DNA from: Desulfurococcales archaeon
Lineage (GTDB): Archaea > Thermoproteota > Thermoprotei_A > Sulfolobales > Ignisphaeraceae
Assembly: GCA_027066265.1 (NCBI GenBank)
Contig: JAMOOB010000429.1
Span: 1 to 6,363 of the forward strand
Direction: 5' to 3'
Length of the DNA stretch: 6,363 nucleotides
Position 1 is the first letter of the stretch. Every line of letters starts with the position of its first letter. Below are positions 5,868 through 6,363 of the stretch, piece by piece. Below the pieces are notes generated by a model. It did no database searches and had not been told where the DNA came from. It saw nothing but the letters and a program-made list of their open reading frames with translations. Made by a program: the position numbers and the translations under genes.

Positions 5868-6363
5868 CTACTCCGGATCCCTGATACCAGCGTCCGTGAT
5901 TACGAACACGGCTTCGCTCTCTGGTAGGTGTGGTGCGTCTACGACTCTAGCAATTCTTCTATTGCCTCGGCTCTTCTTTAGCTGAACCCTTACACCAGGT
6001 GCGTGGTACAGTACGTGACCGCCTACGGGCATCGTTGGATCTCCGTAGAATACGTCTGGTCTAGCCATCACCTGGTTCGTGATCACTACGGCTACGTTGT
6101 AGAGCTCTGCTAGCGACATTAGCTGGTGTAGATGTCTATTGAGTTTCTGCTGCCTCGGAGCAAGGTTCTCTCTACCTGGGTACTCGGCTCGGAAGTGGCT
6201 CATTATCGAGTCCACTATTACGAGACCTATGTTCTCCTTGGGTATGAGTTCTCTAAGCTCTTCGACGACAGCCATCTGGTGATCGCTGTTAACGGCTCTT
6301 ACGTAGAGTATGTTCTCCATAACCTTGTCCGGGTCGAGACCTAGAGCCTTGGCCATGGCTTCG
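5868..6363 (-). CDS. radA: DNA repair and recombination protein RadA, C-terminal half (N-terminus outside window)
   Basis: RadA is the archaeal RecA/Rad51 recombinase: it forms ATP-dependent filaments on single-stranded DNA and catalyses strand exchange. The visible 164 residues begin at EAMAKALGLDPDKVMENILYVRAVNSDHQM, a signature of the family just after the Walker A region, so this is the interior of the gene and not a start. The Walker B strand is LVIVDS. Loop L1 lies in FRAEYPGRENLAPRQQ. Loop L2 follows TNQVMARPDVFYGDP, with MPVGGHVLYHAPGVRVQLKK and then KSRGNRRIARVVDAPHLPE. The protein ends in ITDAGIRDPE with a TAG stop, a normal RadA ending. The L2 region is of the crenarchaeal type. 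The missing part would hold the helix-hairpin-helix N-terminal domain and Walker A; full-length proteins are about 320 residues. The call is secure. Confidence 0.97.
   Translation of the reverse strand, partial: EAMAKALGLDPDKVMENILYVRAVNSDHQMAVVEELRELIPKENIGLVIVDSIMSHFRAEYPGRENLAPRQQKLNRHLHQLMSLAELYNVAVVITNQVMARPDVFYGDPTMPVGGHVLYHAPGVRVQLKKSRGNRRIARVVDAPHLPESEAVFVITDAGIRDPE

Noticed and set aside
1..6363. Insertion sequence, CRISPR array, tRNA or attachment site
   Set aside because: No direct or inverted repeat blocks, transposase motifs, spaced repeats or cloverleaf sequence were seen, and nearly the whole window is covered by intact genes of uniform composition.

Overview
The window looks like a piece of a hyperthermophilic crenarchaeal (Thermoproteota) chromosome. 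The RadA C-terminus has the crenarchaeal form of the DNA-binding region (YHAPGVRVQLKKSRGNRR) rather than the AHxxTYRVYLRK-like form I associate with euryarchaea. Promoters look like archaeal TATA boxes, ribosome-binding sites are of the GGTGA type, and three of the five visible start codons are TTG or GTG. A member of Desulfurococcales or Pyrodictiaceae would fit, but I cannot fix the genus.

Layout: positions 1-611 (minus strand) hold the N-terminal 203 codons of ThiI, the tRNA 4-thiouridine synthase; its C-terminus lies outside the window. A divergent promoter region of 165 bp (612-776) follows. Positions 777-4530 (plus strand) hold a two-gene operon: a 939-residue membrane protein with two FtsX/MacB-type permease units and two large extracytoplasmic domains, then its 310-residue ATPase with an unusual C-terminal tail. 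The operon ends in a short T-run where it meets a convergent minus-strand cluster. Read in its own direction, that cluster is radA (partial, 5868-6363), an archaeal prepilin/preflagellin peptidase (5062-5826) and a HIT-family nucleotide hydrolase/transferase (4551-5057). The last two are separated by only 4 bp.

How the genes relate: the permease and ATPase almost certainly form one ABC complex of the MacB/LolCDE type, which either moves a lipid or lipoprotein-like substrate or transmits force to the outside of the cell. No substrate-binding or adaptor gene is visible. The peptidase serves the assembly of surface filaments (archaella, pili), RadA is the recombinase, and ThiI modifies tRNA; these appear to be housekeeping neighbours rather than one pathway. 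There are no mobile elements, CRISPR arrays, RNA genes or broken genes. The least explained items are the ectodomains of the permease (cysteine pairs, many N-glycosylation sequons) and the ATPase tail.
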